Assembly: GCF_014650955.1 (NCBI RefSeq)
Contig: NZ_BMVY01000014.1
Location: forward strand, 124,001 to 188,000
Origin: Streptomyces tauricus
GTDB taxonomy: Bacteria; Actinomycetota; Actinomycetes; Streptomycetales; Streptomycetaceae
Length of the DNA: 64,000 nucleotides
Reading direction: 5' to 3'
Made by a program: the position numbers and the translations under genes. Shown here in pieces: positions 1-7,021 of the stretch. The notes under the pieces are model-generated. The model searched no databases and was not told the origin of the DNA. It saw only the letters and a list, made by a program, of their open reading frames with translations. Each line of letters starts with the position of its first letter. Position 1 is the stretch's first letter.

Positions 1-691
1 GGTCATGTCCACCGGCAGTGAACTCGTCCAGCCCGACGGCGAGTTGGAGTCCGGCCAGATCTACGACTCCAACAGCTACGCGCTGTGCGCCGCGGCCCGG
101 GACGCCGGAGCGATCGCCTACCGGGTGGGCGCCGTCGCCGACGACGCCGAGACGCTCCGTGCCACCATCGAGGACCAGCTCATCCGCGCCGACATCGTGG
201 TCACCACGGGCGGCGTCAGCGTCGGCGCGTACGACGTCGTCAAGGAGGCGCTCTCCTCGGTCGGCGACGAGGACGAGGCGGGCGGCGGCATCGAGTTCCG
301 CAAGCTCGCCATGCAGCCCGGCAAACCCCAGGGCTTCGGCACCATCGGCCCCGACCACACCCCGCTGCTCGCCCTCCCGGGCAACCCCGTCTCCTCGTAC
401 GTGTCCTTCGAACTGTTCGTGCGCCCCGCGATCCGCACCCTGGCGGGCCTGGACGACGTCCACCGGCCCACCACCAGGGCGACGCTCCGCACGGACAAGG
501 CACTCACCTCGCCCGCAGGCCGCCGTCAATTCCTGCGCGGCCGGTACGCGGACGGGGAAGTGACGCCCGTCGGCGGCGCCGGATCCCATCTGATCGCGGC
601 CCTCGCGCACGCCGACGCGCTGATCGTCGTCCCGGAGACCGTCGAGTCCGTGGAGCCCGGCACCGAGGTCGACGTGGTCCTCCTGGGCTGA
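1..691 (+). CDS. moeA: Molybdopterin molybdenumtransferase MoeA, 5' end missing
   Basis: C-terminal 230 or so residues of MoeA, which inserts molybdate into adenylylated molybdopterin to make molybdenum cofactor in the cytoplasm. The frame is already open at base 2, so the gene begins outside the window and the ATG at 5 is internal. Visible family motifs are STGSEL at the start, the MPT-binding TTGGVSVG loop, QPGKPQG and the LPGNPVSS segment, followed by the C-terminal beta-barrel domain. The full protein is normally about 400-430 residues, so nearly half is missing. moaC and a MogA/MoaB protein follow on the same strand, giving a cofactor cluster. Confidence 0.93.
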   Translation, partial: VMSTGSELVQPDGELESGQIYDSNSYALCAAARDAGAIAYRVGAVADDAETLRATIEDQLIRADIVVTTGGVSVGAYDVVKEALSSVGDEDEAGGGIEFRKLAMQPGKPQGFGTIGPDHTPLLALPGNPVSSYVSFELFVRPAIRTLAGLDDVHRPTTRATLRTDKALTSPAGRRQFLRGRYADGEVTPVGGAGSHLIAALAHADALIVVPETVESVEPGTEVDVVLLG

Positions 692-753
692 GGGCTCCGA
701 GTTGGGGGTACCGTGTCGCGCACGACAGGCACGACCGGGAGCGCCGCCACAGC

Positions 754-768
754 ATGAGTACGGCATGA
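754..768 (+). other. Four-codon upstream mini-ORF overlapping the moaC start
   Basis: ATG-AGT-ACG-GCA-TGA, whose stop overlaps the moaC ATG as ATGA. The nine bases ATGAGTACG occur twice in a row, once here and once as the moaC start. A purine-rich stretch (GGGAG) lies about 11 bases upstream of the first ATG. It may be a coupling device or just a small duplication; there is no proof of translation. Confidence 0.3.
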
Positions 769-1244
769 GTACGCAGGACAGACTGACCCACATCGACGAG
801 GCGGGTGCCGCCCGCATGGTCGACGTGTCCGAGAAGGACGTGACGGCACGCACCGCCCGCGCGAGCGGCCGCGTCCTGGTCTCGCCCCGCGTGATCGAGC
901 TGCTGCGCGGCGAGGGGGTGCCCAAGGGCGACGCCCTCGCCACGGCGCGGATCGCGGGCATCATGGGCGCCAAGCGCACACCGGATCTGATCCCGCTCTG
1001 CCACCCGTTGTCGGTGTCGGGTGTCAAGCTTGACCTGTCGGTCGCGGACGACGCCGTCGAGATCCTGGCCACCGTGAAGACCACCGACCGCACGGGCGTC
1101 GAGATGGAGGCCCTCACCGCGGTCACCGTGGCGGCTCTGACCGTGATCGACATGGTCAAGGCGGTCGACAAGGGGGCGGTCATCACGGACGTGCGCGTGG
1201 AGGAGAAGACGGGCGGCAAGTCGGGCGACTGGAGCCGGCCATGA
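765..1244 (+). CDS. moaC: Cyclic pyranopterin monophosphate synthase MoaC
   Basis: 159-residue MoaC, which with MoaA converts GTP-derived 3',8-cyclo-7,8-dihydro-GTP into cyclic pyranopterin monophosphate, the first step of molybdenum cofactor synthesis. The family motif around IPLCHPL (residues about 73-79) and the TDRTGVEMEAL segment carrying the catalytic acid are present. Start chosen at the ATG at 765 (MSTQDRLTHID), which gives the usual family length; an in-frame ATG at 702 would add 21 unrelated residues. The 3' end overlaps the next gene by ATGA, so the two are probably translationally coupled. Confidence 0.95.
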   Translation: MSTQDRLTHIDEAGAARMVDVSEKDVTARTARASGRVLVSPRVIELLRGEGVPKGDALATARIAGIMGAKRTPDLIPLCHPLSVSGVKLDLSVADDAVEILATVKTTDRTGVEMEALTAVTVAALTVIDMVKAVDKGAVITDVRVEEKTGGKSGDWSRP

Positions 1245-1843
1245 CGGGCGCGCCCCAGACCCCCGAGTCCCCCCAGTCCCACCCGTCCGGCCAGACCCCG
1301 GCGGAGCCGGCCGGGCCGCCGATCGGTGCCGCGCTGACCGCCCCGTACAGCGCGCTCGTCGTGACGGCCTCGAACCGCGCGGCGGCGGGTGTCTACGAGG
1401 ACAGGGGCGGGCCCCTGATCGCGGAGGGGCTCGCGAGGTTCGGCTTCGCCGTCGACGGCCCCTGGGCGGTGCCCGACGGCGACCCGGTCGAGAACGCGCT
1501 GCGGACGGGTGTCACAGCGGGCTACGACGTCATCGTGACCACCGGCGGCACCGGCATCTCACCCACCGACCGCACCCCGGAGGCCACGCGGAAGGTGATC
1601 GCGTACGAGGTGCCGGGCATTCCCGAGGCCATCAGGGCGTTCGGACGGGAGAAGGTGCCCACGGCGGCGCTCTCCCGGGGCCTCGCCGGGGTCGCGCAGG
1701 GGACGCTGATCGTGAACCTGCCGGGTTCCACCGGCGGGGTCAAGGACGGTCTGGCCGTCCTCGAACCCCTCCTGATCCACGCCGTCGACCAGCTCCGCGG
1801 CGGCGACCACCCCAGACCCAGCGGCAGTGGGGGTGCGAGCTGA
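1241..1843 (+). CDS. mog: MogA/MoaB-type molybdenum cofactor biosynthesis protein
   Basis: 200-residue protein of the MogA/MoaB family, which adenylates molybdopterin before MoeA inserts the metal. After a 30-residue Pro/Ser-rich N-terminal tail, the core shows ALVVTASNRAA, the substrate-binding TTGGTGISPTDRTPE motif (about residues 96-110) and the NLPGSTGGV C-terminal motif. Its ATG overlaps the moaC stop by four bases. The acidic Asp of the TDRTPE motif is conserved, so the enzyme should be active. Whether it should be named MogA or MoaB cannot be decided from sequence alone. Confidence 0.9.
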   Translation: MTGAPQTPESPQSHPSGQTPAEPAGPPIGAALTAPYSALVVTASNRAAAGVYEDRGGPLIAEGLARFGFAVDGPWAVPDGDPVENALRTGVTAGYDVIVTTGGTGISPTDRTPEATRKVIAYEVPGIPEAIRAFGREKVPTAALSRGLAGVAQGTLIVNLPGSTGGVKDGLAVLEPLLIHAVDQLRGGDHPRPSGSGGAS

Positions 1844-1869
1844 ACAGCCCATCCTGGCCGGTCGAGCTG

Positions 1870-2499
1870 GTGCACGGCGATGTGGTCCTCAGGCCCATAA
1901 AGCTGCGCGACCAGCGAGCCTGGCGTGACGTCAACCGGCGCAACCGGGACTGGCTGCGCCCCTGGGAGGCGACCATCCCGCCGCCCACGCCCAGCGGGCC
2001 GATCGCCCACCGGCCGACGTACCGGCAGATGGTCCGGCATCTGCGCGCCGAGGCGAACGCGGGACGGATGCTGCCGTTCGTCATCGAGTACCAGGGGCGG
2101 CTCGTCGGACAGCTGACGGTTGCCGGAATCACCTGGGGCTCCATGTGTTCGGGCCATATCGGCTACTGGGTGGACGAGGCGGTCGCCGGACGCGGAGTGA
2201 TGCCGACGGCCGTGGCGCTTGTGTCCGACCACTGCTTCCGAACCGTTGGTCTGCACCGCATCGAGGTCTGCATTCGGCCCGAGAACGGACCCAGCCGACG
2301 GGTCGTGGAGAAACTCGGATTCCGTGACGAAGGTCTCCGTCCGCGATATCTCCACATCGACGGAGCCTGGCGCGACCACCTCGTCTTCGCCCTCACGGCC
2401 GAGGAGATCCCCGAAGGACTGCTGGCCCGCTGGCGCCGGACACGCACGAGGAACGCGTCCGAAAACTCACCACGGGACACACCCCGGAACACCGCGTAA
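1870..2499 (+). CDS. GNAT-family N-acetyltransferase, RimJ/RimL type
   Basis: 209-residue acetyltransferase resembling RimJ/RimL enzymes that modify N-termini of ribosomal or other proteins. The LRPIKLRDQRAW opening, the WVDEAVAGRGVMPTA acetyl-CoA loop and IEVCIRPENGPSRRVVEKLGF are typical. The GTG at 1870 is the first normal start in frame, but homology-like residues (NSPSWPVEL) continue upstream to a CTG at 1840 that overlaps the mog stop, so the true start may be that non-canonical codon. In mycobacteria a rimJ gene sits between moeA1 and the sepX homologue; the same order here supports orthology. Confidence 0.85.
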   Translation: MHGDVVLRPIKLRDQRAWRDVNRRNRDWLRPWEATIPPPTPSGPIAHRPTYRQMVRHLRAEANAGRMLPFVIEYQGRLVGQLTVAGITWGSMCSGHIGYWVDEAVAGRGVMPTAVALVSDHCFRTVGLHRIEVCIRPENGPSRRVVEKLGFRDEGLRPRYLHIDGAWRDHLVFALTAEEIPEGLLARWRRTRTRNASENSPRDTPRNTA

Positions 2500-2676
2500 A
2501 TGAAATAGGTGTTCGAAAATGATCGGGGATCGACCATCCTCGGGCATTAATTTCGTGCTCTCGGCAGCCTGCTGATCGCATCGGTCACAAAAAAAGCTCG
2601 AAATATCAGCCAGATCGTGCGACACACCGGCTCAATTGGCAGATGGCCTCATGCAAACCCCTCTACCGTGTGAGGC

Positions 2677-4098
2677 GTGAGCAGCAGCGGCCTCATCTAC
2701 GCAGTCATTGTCGGGGCCTGGGCCGCCTACTTGGTGCCGATGTGGCTCCGTAGGCAGGACGAGCTGAATGAGGCCCGTCCGACGGAACGCTTCAGCACCG
2801 CCATCCGGCTTCTGTCCGGACGAGCGGGTATGGAGCGCCGATACGCCAAGGACCTGCAGGCGCGCTCCGCCGAAGAGGGGGAGCACCGCGCCGACCCGGA
2901 CGGCGTCACCGACTCGGTGGACGTCCGGGCCTTCGCCATGCCTCCGACGCGCCGTGAAGTACGGGCGAACGTCGACGAGGCGCGGGACGCGCGCGACGCG
3001 CGTTCCGAGGCGCAGCAGGCCCAGGCGCAGGCGCAGCAGGCTTCCAGACAGGCGTCGAGGCAGGCGTCGGAACAAGAAGCCAGGCAGGCGGCACGGCAGG
3101 CGGCCGCGACGGCCCCCAAGCCCGGCGCCCAGTCCCAGTCCGGGACCCACGCGGCGCCGAAGCAGGGGCGCGCGACGGGCGGCCGGCCCGTGCCCCAGCA
3201 GGCCACCAAGCCGTCGGCGAACGGCTCGAAGGCGTCCAAGGCGTCGAACGGGTCCAACACGTCGAACGGTTCGGCCGGGTCGTCCCCCGCGCGCCGGGCG
3301 GCCGCGGCGGAGGCCGCAGCCCGGGCCCGGCGCTCGAAGGTGCTCGCGCGCCGACGGCGTACGACCGTCATGCTCTTCATCGCCTTCACGCTCGGCGCGA
3401 TCGTCGCGGCCGTCGGCGGACTCGCGTTCCTGTGGGCGCCCGGGGTGCCCGCCGTGATGCTGAGCATCTACATCGCGTATCTGCGCTCCCAGGAGCGTCG
3501 GCGCTTCACCTATGTGATGGACCGCAGGCACGCCGAGGCCGCGGCGCAGCGGCTGCGCGAGCGCCAGCCGCGCCGGCGGCCCCCGGCCGACCCGGGCGCC
3601 GCCGACGAGCCGGAGGACGGACCCGAGCCCGACACGGATCCCGGTGTGTCGGCGCTCGCCGCCGACCGCCGTGCCCTCGTCGAGCAGACCGATCACGCGG
3701 AGTGGGTCGACCAGCAGCGCGAGCGCCGCAACGGCCCCGCCCGCGGCGAGAGCTGGGACCCGGTGCCGGTGCCCCTGCCGACGTACGTGACGGCGCCGGT
3801 CGCCCCGCGGGCGACGTCCGACGTCGACCTGGGCGCGCCCGACGCGTGGAGCTCGGCCCGGTCCAGCACGGCCGAGCCGAACGCGGACCGCACGGCGGCC
3901 GACGCAGCGGGGGCGGCCGAGGCGCGGGAGGAGCTGGGCGAGTCCGACGCCGACGACGGGGACGACTGCGGCGACACCTCCGACAGCGCCGCGGACGCCC
4001 GCCGCGCGGCCTCGGCCCGCCGGGCCCGCGAACGGGGCCGCACGCCGCTCTTCGACCAGTACGAGGACGGCGACCGGCCGCGCGCCGCCAACGAGTGA
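2677..4098 (+). CDS. sepX: Divisome membrane protein SepX/GlpR
   Basis: 473-residue membrane protein matching SepX, an actinobacterial cell-division component needed for cross-walls and sporulation septa in Streptomyces. Layout: an N-terminal transmembrane segment (about 6-24), a cytoplasmic Ala/Gln-rich, coiled-coil-like stretch (about 105-150) and a Ser/Asn/Lys linker, then a hairpin of two membrane helices (about 231-268) and a long acidic, Arg-rich tail. The GTG at 2677 is preceded at 2664-2669 by TACCGT, seven bases upstream, so the mRNA is probably leaderless. A GACAC pentamer at 2621 resembles a WhiA core site but is too short to be convincing. The moeA-rimJ-sepX order matches mycobacteria. 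Confidence 0.88.
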   Translation: MSSSGLIYAVIVGAWAAYLVPMWLRRQDELNEARPTERFSTAIRLLSGRAGMERRYAKDLQARSAEEGEHRADPDGVTDSVDVRAFAMPPTRREVRANVDEARDARDARSEAQQAQAQAQQASRQASRQASEQEARQAARQAAATAPKPGAQSQSGTHAAPKQGRATGGRPVPQQATKPSANGSKASKASNGSNTSNGSAGSSPARRAAAAEAAARARRSKVLARRRRTTVMLFIAFTLGAIVAAVGGLAFLWAPGVPAVMLSIYIAYLRSQERRRFTYVMDRRHAEAAAQRLRERQPRRRPPADPGAADEPEDGPEPDTDPGVSALAADRRALVEQTDHAEWVDQQRERRNGPARGESWDPVPVPLPTYVTAPVAPRATSDVDLGAPDAWSSARSSTAEPNADRTAADAAGAAEAREELGESDADDGDDCGDTSDSAADARRAASARRARERGRTPLFDQYEDGDRPRAANE

Positions 4099-4162
4099 CG
4101 ACACCTCAGAACGCCCCCGGAGGCCCTGCCCCTGACCAGCGGGAGAGCCACCGGGAACGGAT

Positions 4163-4192
4163 TTCCAAGCACCCGGATCGGGATGCTAGAGT
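4163..4192 (+). promoter_or_regulatory. Probable tRNA-Ala promoter
   Basis: TTCCAA (4163-4168) and TAGAGT (4187-4192) are separated by 18 bases, and the -10 ends 14 bases before the mature tRNA 5' end. Inferred from spacing and similarity to vegetative promoters. Confidence 0.5.
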
Positions 4193-4206
4193 TTCACTCG
4201 TTGCAA

Positions 4207-4280
4207 GGGCCTGTGGCGCAGTCTGGTAGCGCACCTCGTTCGCATCGAGGGGGTCTGGGGTTCAAATCCCCACAGGTCCA
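4207..4280 (+). tRNA. tRNA-Ala (anticodon CGC)
   Basis: A full cloverleaf can be drawn. The acceptor stem GGGCCTG (4207-4213) pairs with CAGGTCC (4273-4279). The anticodon stem CCTCG/CGAGG encloses loop TTCGCAT, giving anticodon CGC (codon GCG). The T stem is TGGGG/CCCCA with loop TTCAAAT, and the discriminator is A. The third acceptor pair is G:U, the alanine identity element. The 3' CCA is not encoded; the sequence after the discriminator is CCG. A strong terminator follows directly. Confidence 0.96.
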
Positions 4281-4290
4281 CCGCAGCTCA

Positions 4291-4322
4291 GAACCCCCGC
4301 CGGGGAGATCCGGCGGGGGTTC
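4291..4322 (+). terminator. Intrinsic terminator after tRNA-Ala
   Basis: Perfect 13-bp stem GAACCCCCGCCGG / CCGGCGGGGGTTC with a six-base loop, followed by a T-rich tail (TTCTTTGG). Confidence 0.9.
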
Positions 4323-4371
4323 TTTGGTGTGTCTTTGAGCGTGCCCTTCGGTGTGTGGGGGTGCGGCGGTG

Positions 4372-4680
4372 TCAGTAGATGATGACTCTCCAGCGCTCCA
4401 CCCAGCGCAGCCACTCGCCGCCCGAGCCGCGTACCTGGATGCGGTCGGTCTGGACCTGCCAGACGGTGCCGTAGAGCGTGGCGTGCGGCAGGTCCACCCT
4501 GACGATGTCGTAGACCTCCACGTCGGTCTCCACCGGGCGGGACCAGGTGTGCGCGCAGTGGTCGCAGGTGTGGCCGACCATGTCGCGTCCCCCGACGGAC
4601 AGCGGGCGGCCCAGGCGGACCGCCTCCACGGAGCACCGGGGGCACGGGTCGGCGGTGTGCCCGTCCACTGATCGCGACAT
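4372..4680 (-). CDS. Small zinc-ribbon-like hypothetical protein
   Basis: 102-residue protein of unknown function. Two CxxC pairs (Cys13/16 in CPRC and Cys39/42 in CDHC) look like a four-cysteine zinc ribbon in the N-terminal half. The C-terminal half is a beta-rich segment with several Trp and Val residues. It starts seven bases after the stop of the acetyltransferase at 4688-5164 on the same strand, so the two are likely co-transcribed. No enzymatic motif is visible. Confidence 0.7.
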   Translation of the reverse strand: MSRSVDGHTADPCPRCSVEAVRLGRPLSVGGRDMVGHTCDHCAHTWSRPVETDVEVYDIVRVDLPHATLYGTVWQVQTDRIQVRGSGGEWLRWVERWRVIIY

Positions 4681-4687
4681 CGTCCGA

Positions 4688-5164
4688 TTACAGACGCTTC
4701 GCGAAGCAGCGGCTGTCCTCGTGGAAGCGGTAGTGGCCGAACTTGACGCAGGGCTCGTAGCCGCTGGACGCGTACAGGGCGATGGCCTCGGGCTGCTTGT
4801 TGCCGGTCTCCAGGACCATGCGGGTGCGGCCCGCCGCCCGGGCGTCGGCCTCCAGGGCCCCCAGGATGCGGCGGGCGAGGCCGTTGCCGCGGGCCCCCTC
4901 GATCACGAACATGCGCTTCAGCTCGGCGTCGCCGTCCGAGTAGCCCTCGTCGTTCTCGTCCTGGGTGCGCCAGCCGCCGGTGGCCACGGGCCTGTCCTCG
5001 GCGTCGTACGCGATCAGGTAGAGGCCGAGCGGCGGCTCGAACATCGTCGGGTCGAGCGGGGTGACATCGCCCTCGTCGCCGTAGCGCACGGCGTACTCCG
5101 CCTGCACCTCGTCGTTGAGCTTGACGGCGTCGGGATGGTCGAAGGCGACCGGACGTATATCCAT
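4688..5164 (-). CDS. GNAT-family N-acetyltransferase
   Basis: 158-residue single-domain GNAT. Residues about 80-105 (LKRMFVIEGARGNGLARRIL) hold the acetyl-CoA pyrophosphate-binding motif, in a RGNGLA form of the usual R/QxxGxG/A. The ending SGYEPCVKFGHYRF is typical of the family. The substrate cannot be predicted. On the minus strand TACGAT ends seven bases before the ATG, indicating a leaderless transcript divergent from the exonuclease gene. The small zinc-ribbon gene follows immediately. Confidence 0.85.
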   Translation of the reverse strand: MDIRPVAFDHPDAVKLNDEVQAEYAVRYGDEGDVTPLDPTMFEPPLGLYLIAYDAEDRPVATGGWRTQDENDEGYSDGDAELKRMFVIEGARGNGLARRILGALEADARAAGRTRMVLETGNKQPEAIALYASSGYEPCVKFGHYRFHEDSRCFAKRL

Positions 5165-5244
5165 GCTGAGTATCGTACTTCTATGCAGTAGGCGGGACTG
5201 GAGGGGTGCGCTGTGCTCGTCCAGTGTGCCGGTATCGTGCCCGG

Positions 5245-6093
5245 GTGCTCACTGTGACCTCTGTGAATGTAAACGGGCTCCGGGCCGCCGCCAAGAAGGG
5301 CTTCGTGGAGTGGCTGGCGGAGACCTCCGCCGACGTCCTGTGCCTCCAGGAGGTACGGGCCGAGCCCGAGCAGCTCCCGGCGGGTGTACGGCAGCCCGAC
5401 GGATGGCATGTCGTGCACGCGCCCGCCGCCGCGAAGGGGCGGGCCGGCGTCTCCCTCTACACACGCCGCGAGCCCGACCGCGTCCAGGTCGGCTTCGGGT
5501 CGGCCGAGTTCGACGGCAGCGGGCGCTATGTCGAGGCCGACCTGCCCGGCGTCACCGTCGCCAGCCTCTACCTGCCCTCGGGTGAGGTCGGGACCGAGCG
5601 GCAGGACGAGAAGATCCGGTTCATGGACGAGTTCCTCCCCTATCTGAAGGGGCTGCGTACGCGCGCCGCCGCCGAGGGGCGCGAGGTCGTCGTGTGCGGC
5701 GACTGGAACATCGCCCACCAGCCGGCCGACCTCAAGAACTGGCGGGCCAACCAGAAGAACTCCGGCTTCCTGCCGGAGGAACGGGCGTGGCTGGGCCGGG
5801 TCTTCGACGACGCGGCGAAGGACGGGGACCGGGACGGGGATGGCAACGGGGGCGCGGGCGGGGGCGGGTACGTGGATGTCGTGCGCGCGCTCCATCCCGA
5901 CGTGGACGGGCCGTACTCGTGGTGGTCCTACCGCGGGCGGGCCTTCGACAACGACTCGGGATGGCGGATCGACTACCAGGTCTGCACGCCCGGACTCGCG
6001 GCCCGGGCCGTCAAGGCCTTCGTGGAGCGGGCGGCGACCCACGGGGAGCGCTGGTCCGACCACGCGCCGGTGACCGTGGTCTACGACAGGTGA
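5245..6093 (+). CDS. xthA: Exodeoxyribonuclease III / AP endonuclease
   Basis: 282-residue member of the ExoIII exonuclease-endonuclease-phosphatase family, which cleaves DNA at abasic sites in base-excision repair. Motifs in order: TSVNVNGLRAA, CLQEVRAEPEQLP (metal-binding Glu), GDWNIAHQPADLKNW (catalytic Asp/Asn) and the C-terminal SDHAPV (catalytic His). A Gly/Asp-rich loop at about 193-207 is longer than in E. coli. The GTG at 5245 is chosen because LTVTSVNVNG begins the conserved domain. TATCGT lies six bases upstream, so the mRNA is probably leaderless. The in-frame ATG at 5206 would add only 13 unrelated residues. Confidence 0.93.
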   Translation: MLTVTSVNVNGLRAAAKKGFVEWLAETSADVLCLQEVRAEPEQLPAGVRQPDGWHVVHAPAAAKGRAGVSLYTRREPDRVQVGFGSAEFDGSGRYVEADLPGVTVASLYLPSGEVGTERQDEKIRFMDEFLPYLKGLRTRAAAEGREVVVCGDWNIAHQPADLKNWRANQKNSGFLPEERAWLGRVFDDAAKDGDRDGDGNGGAGGGGYVDVVRALHPDVDGPYSWWSYRGRAFDNDSGWRIDYQVCTPGLAARAVKAFVERAATHGERWSDHAPVTVVYDR

Positions 6094-6100
6094 CGCGCGG

Positions 6101-6205
6101 CCGATGACCGGCGGGGCGCGGCCGACCACCCGCGCGACGCGACCGATGACCGGCGCGGCGCGGCCGATCATCGGCGGGACGCGGCCGATCACCCGCGCGG
6201 CGCGC
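6101..6205 (+). repeat. 21-bp tandem repeat, five units
   Basis: Five consecutive 21-base units begin at 6101, 6122, 6143, 6164 and 6185, each opening with CCGA. The consensus is close to CCGATSACCSGCGSGGCGCG. The period is exact while the units differ by several substitutions. It starts just eight bases after the xthA stop and ends before the merR 3' end. Confidence 0.85.
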
Positions 6206-6242
6206 TCGTGGAGGCCATGACGGCCGAGGGTGCCCGAGGCGC

Positions 6243-6890
6243 CTACGGCCGCTTCTGCAGGCGGCGGTCCAGCGCCATCGAAAGCTCCGCCTCCACCACG
6301 CTCTTCGCCAGGGGGCGCAGGCGTTGGAGGTCCTCCGGGGTGCGGTCGGCGGTCAGGACCACGTCGGTGAACAACTCGGCCAGCGCGTCGGCGTGTTCGC
6401 GTACGCGGCGGGCGGCCGAGAGGATGTCCGCGAGCGGGATGCCCTCGCGGACCAGGGCCGCCGAGGTCTCCAGGAGCCGGCGGCTGATGTGGACGATGTC
6501 CGAGCCGTCGGTGGCGAGGTAGCCGAGGTCCAGGGACGCGGCGAGGTTCTCCGAGGTGGCCTGGCCCGCGAAGACGTCGGCGAGTTCCTCGGGGGAGAGG
6601 CGGACCGGGGTCTCCTCGGTGGGCGCGCCGAGGCCGAGCAGTTCGCCCACGTCACGGCCGTGGTCGAACGCCTCGGCCAGTTCCGCGATGCCGCTGAGGG
6701 TGTGGCCGCGCTCCAGGAGGGCGGCGATCGTGCGCAGCCGGGCGAGGTGGTCCTCGTCGTACCAGGCGATGCGGCCCTCGCGGCGCGGTGGCGGTATCAG
6801 CTTCCGCTCCCGGTAGAAGCGCAGGGTGCGCACGGTGATGCCGGCCTTCTGGGCCAGCTCCTCCATTCGGTACTCCCGCTTGTCCGCCAC
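6243..6890 (-). CDS. MerR-family transcriptional regulator
   Basis: 215-residue regulator with a MerR winged helix at the N-terminus (YRMEELAQKAGITVRTLRFYRERKLIPPP, about residues 7-35) followed by a dimerisation helix. The larger C-terminal domain lacks the Cys clusters of metal-sensing members, so an organic effector is more likely. It is divergent from the monooxygenase operon beginning at 7022. The GTG start has TAGGGT six bases upstream (leaderless), and a palindrome at 6908-6918 lies in this promoter, which suggests autoregulation. Confidence 0.88.
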   Translation of the reverse strand: MADKREYRMEELAQKAGITVRTLRFYRERKLIPPPRREGRIAWYDEDHLARLRTIAALLERGHTLSGIAELAEAFDHGRDVGELLGLGAPTEETPVRLSPEELADVFAGQATSENLAASLDLGYLATDGSDIVHISRRLLETSAALVREGIPLADILSAARRVREHADALAELFTDVVLTADRTPEDLQRLRPLAKSVVEAELSMALDRRLQKRP

Positions 6891-6907
6891 ATCGGCACCC
6901 TATGTCG

Positions 6908-6918
6908 TACCGCCGGTA
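6908..6918. promoter_or_regulatory. Palindrome in the merR promoter
   Basis: TACCGCCGGTA has perfect 5-bp arms around a single C. It lies between the merR -10 (6897-6902, minus strand) and its expected -35, a usual place for an autoregulatory operator. Confidence 0.45.
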
Positions 6919-6976
6919 ACTTTCCTGCGTGCAACCCCTACCCATCAGTACGGAGCTGTTCTAGTCTCCCCATTGT

Positions 6977-6992
6977 GCCAGTGTTCACTGGC
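6977..6992. promoter_or_regulatory. Palindromic operator before the monooxygenase operon
   Basis: GCCAGTGTTCACTGGC has two perfect 7-bp arms with a TT centre, ending 29 bases before the monooxygenase ATG in the merR/monooxygenase divergent region. It may be bound by the MerR protein or by a TetR-type regulator. Confidence 0.55.
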
Positions 6993-7021
6993 GCGGTCGT
7001 ACGTGGCATGGAGGCATCGGG

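Noticed and set aside
2632..4104. Minus-strand frame opposite sepX
   Set aside because: Antisense to sepX with an Arg/Gly-rich, featureless product.
5014..6192. Long open frame on the minus strand under xthA
   Set aside because: Lies antisense to a clear exonuclease gene and reads through the 21-bp repeats as a seven-residue repeat; GC-rich DNA opens such frames.
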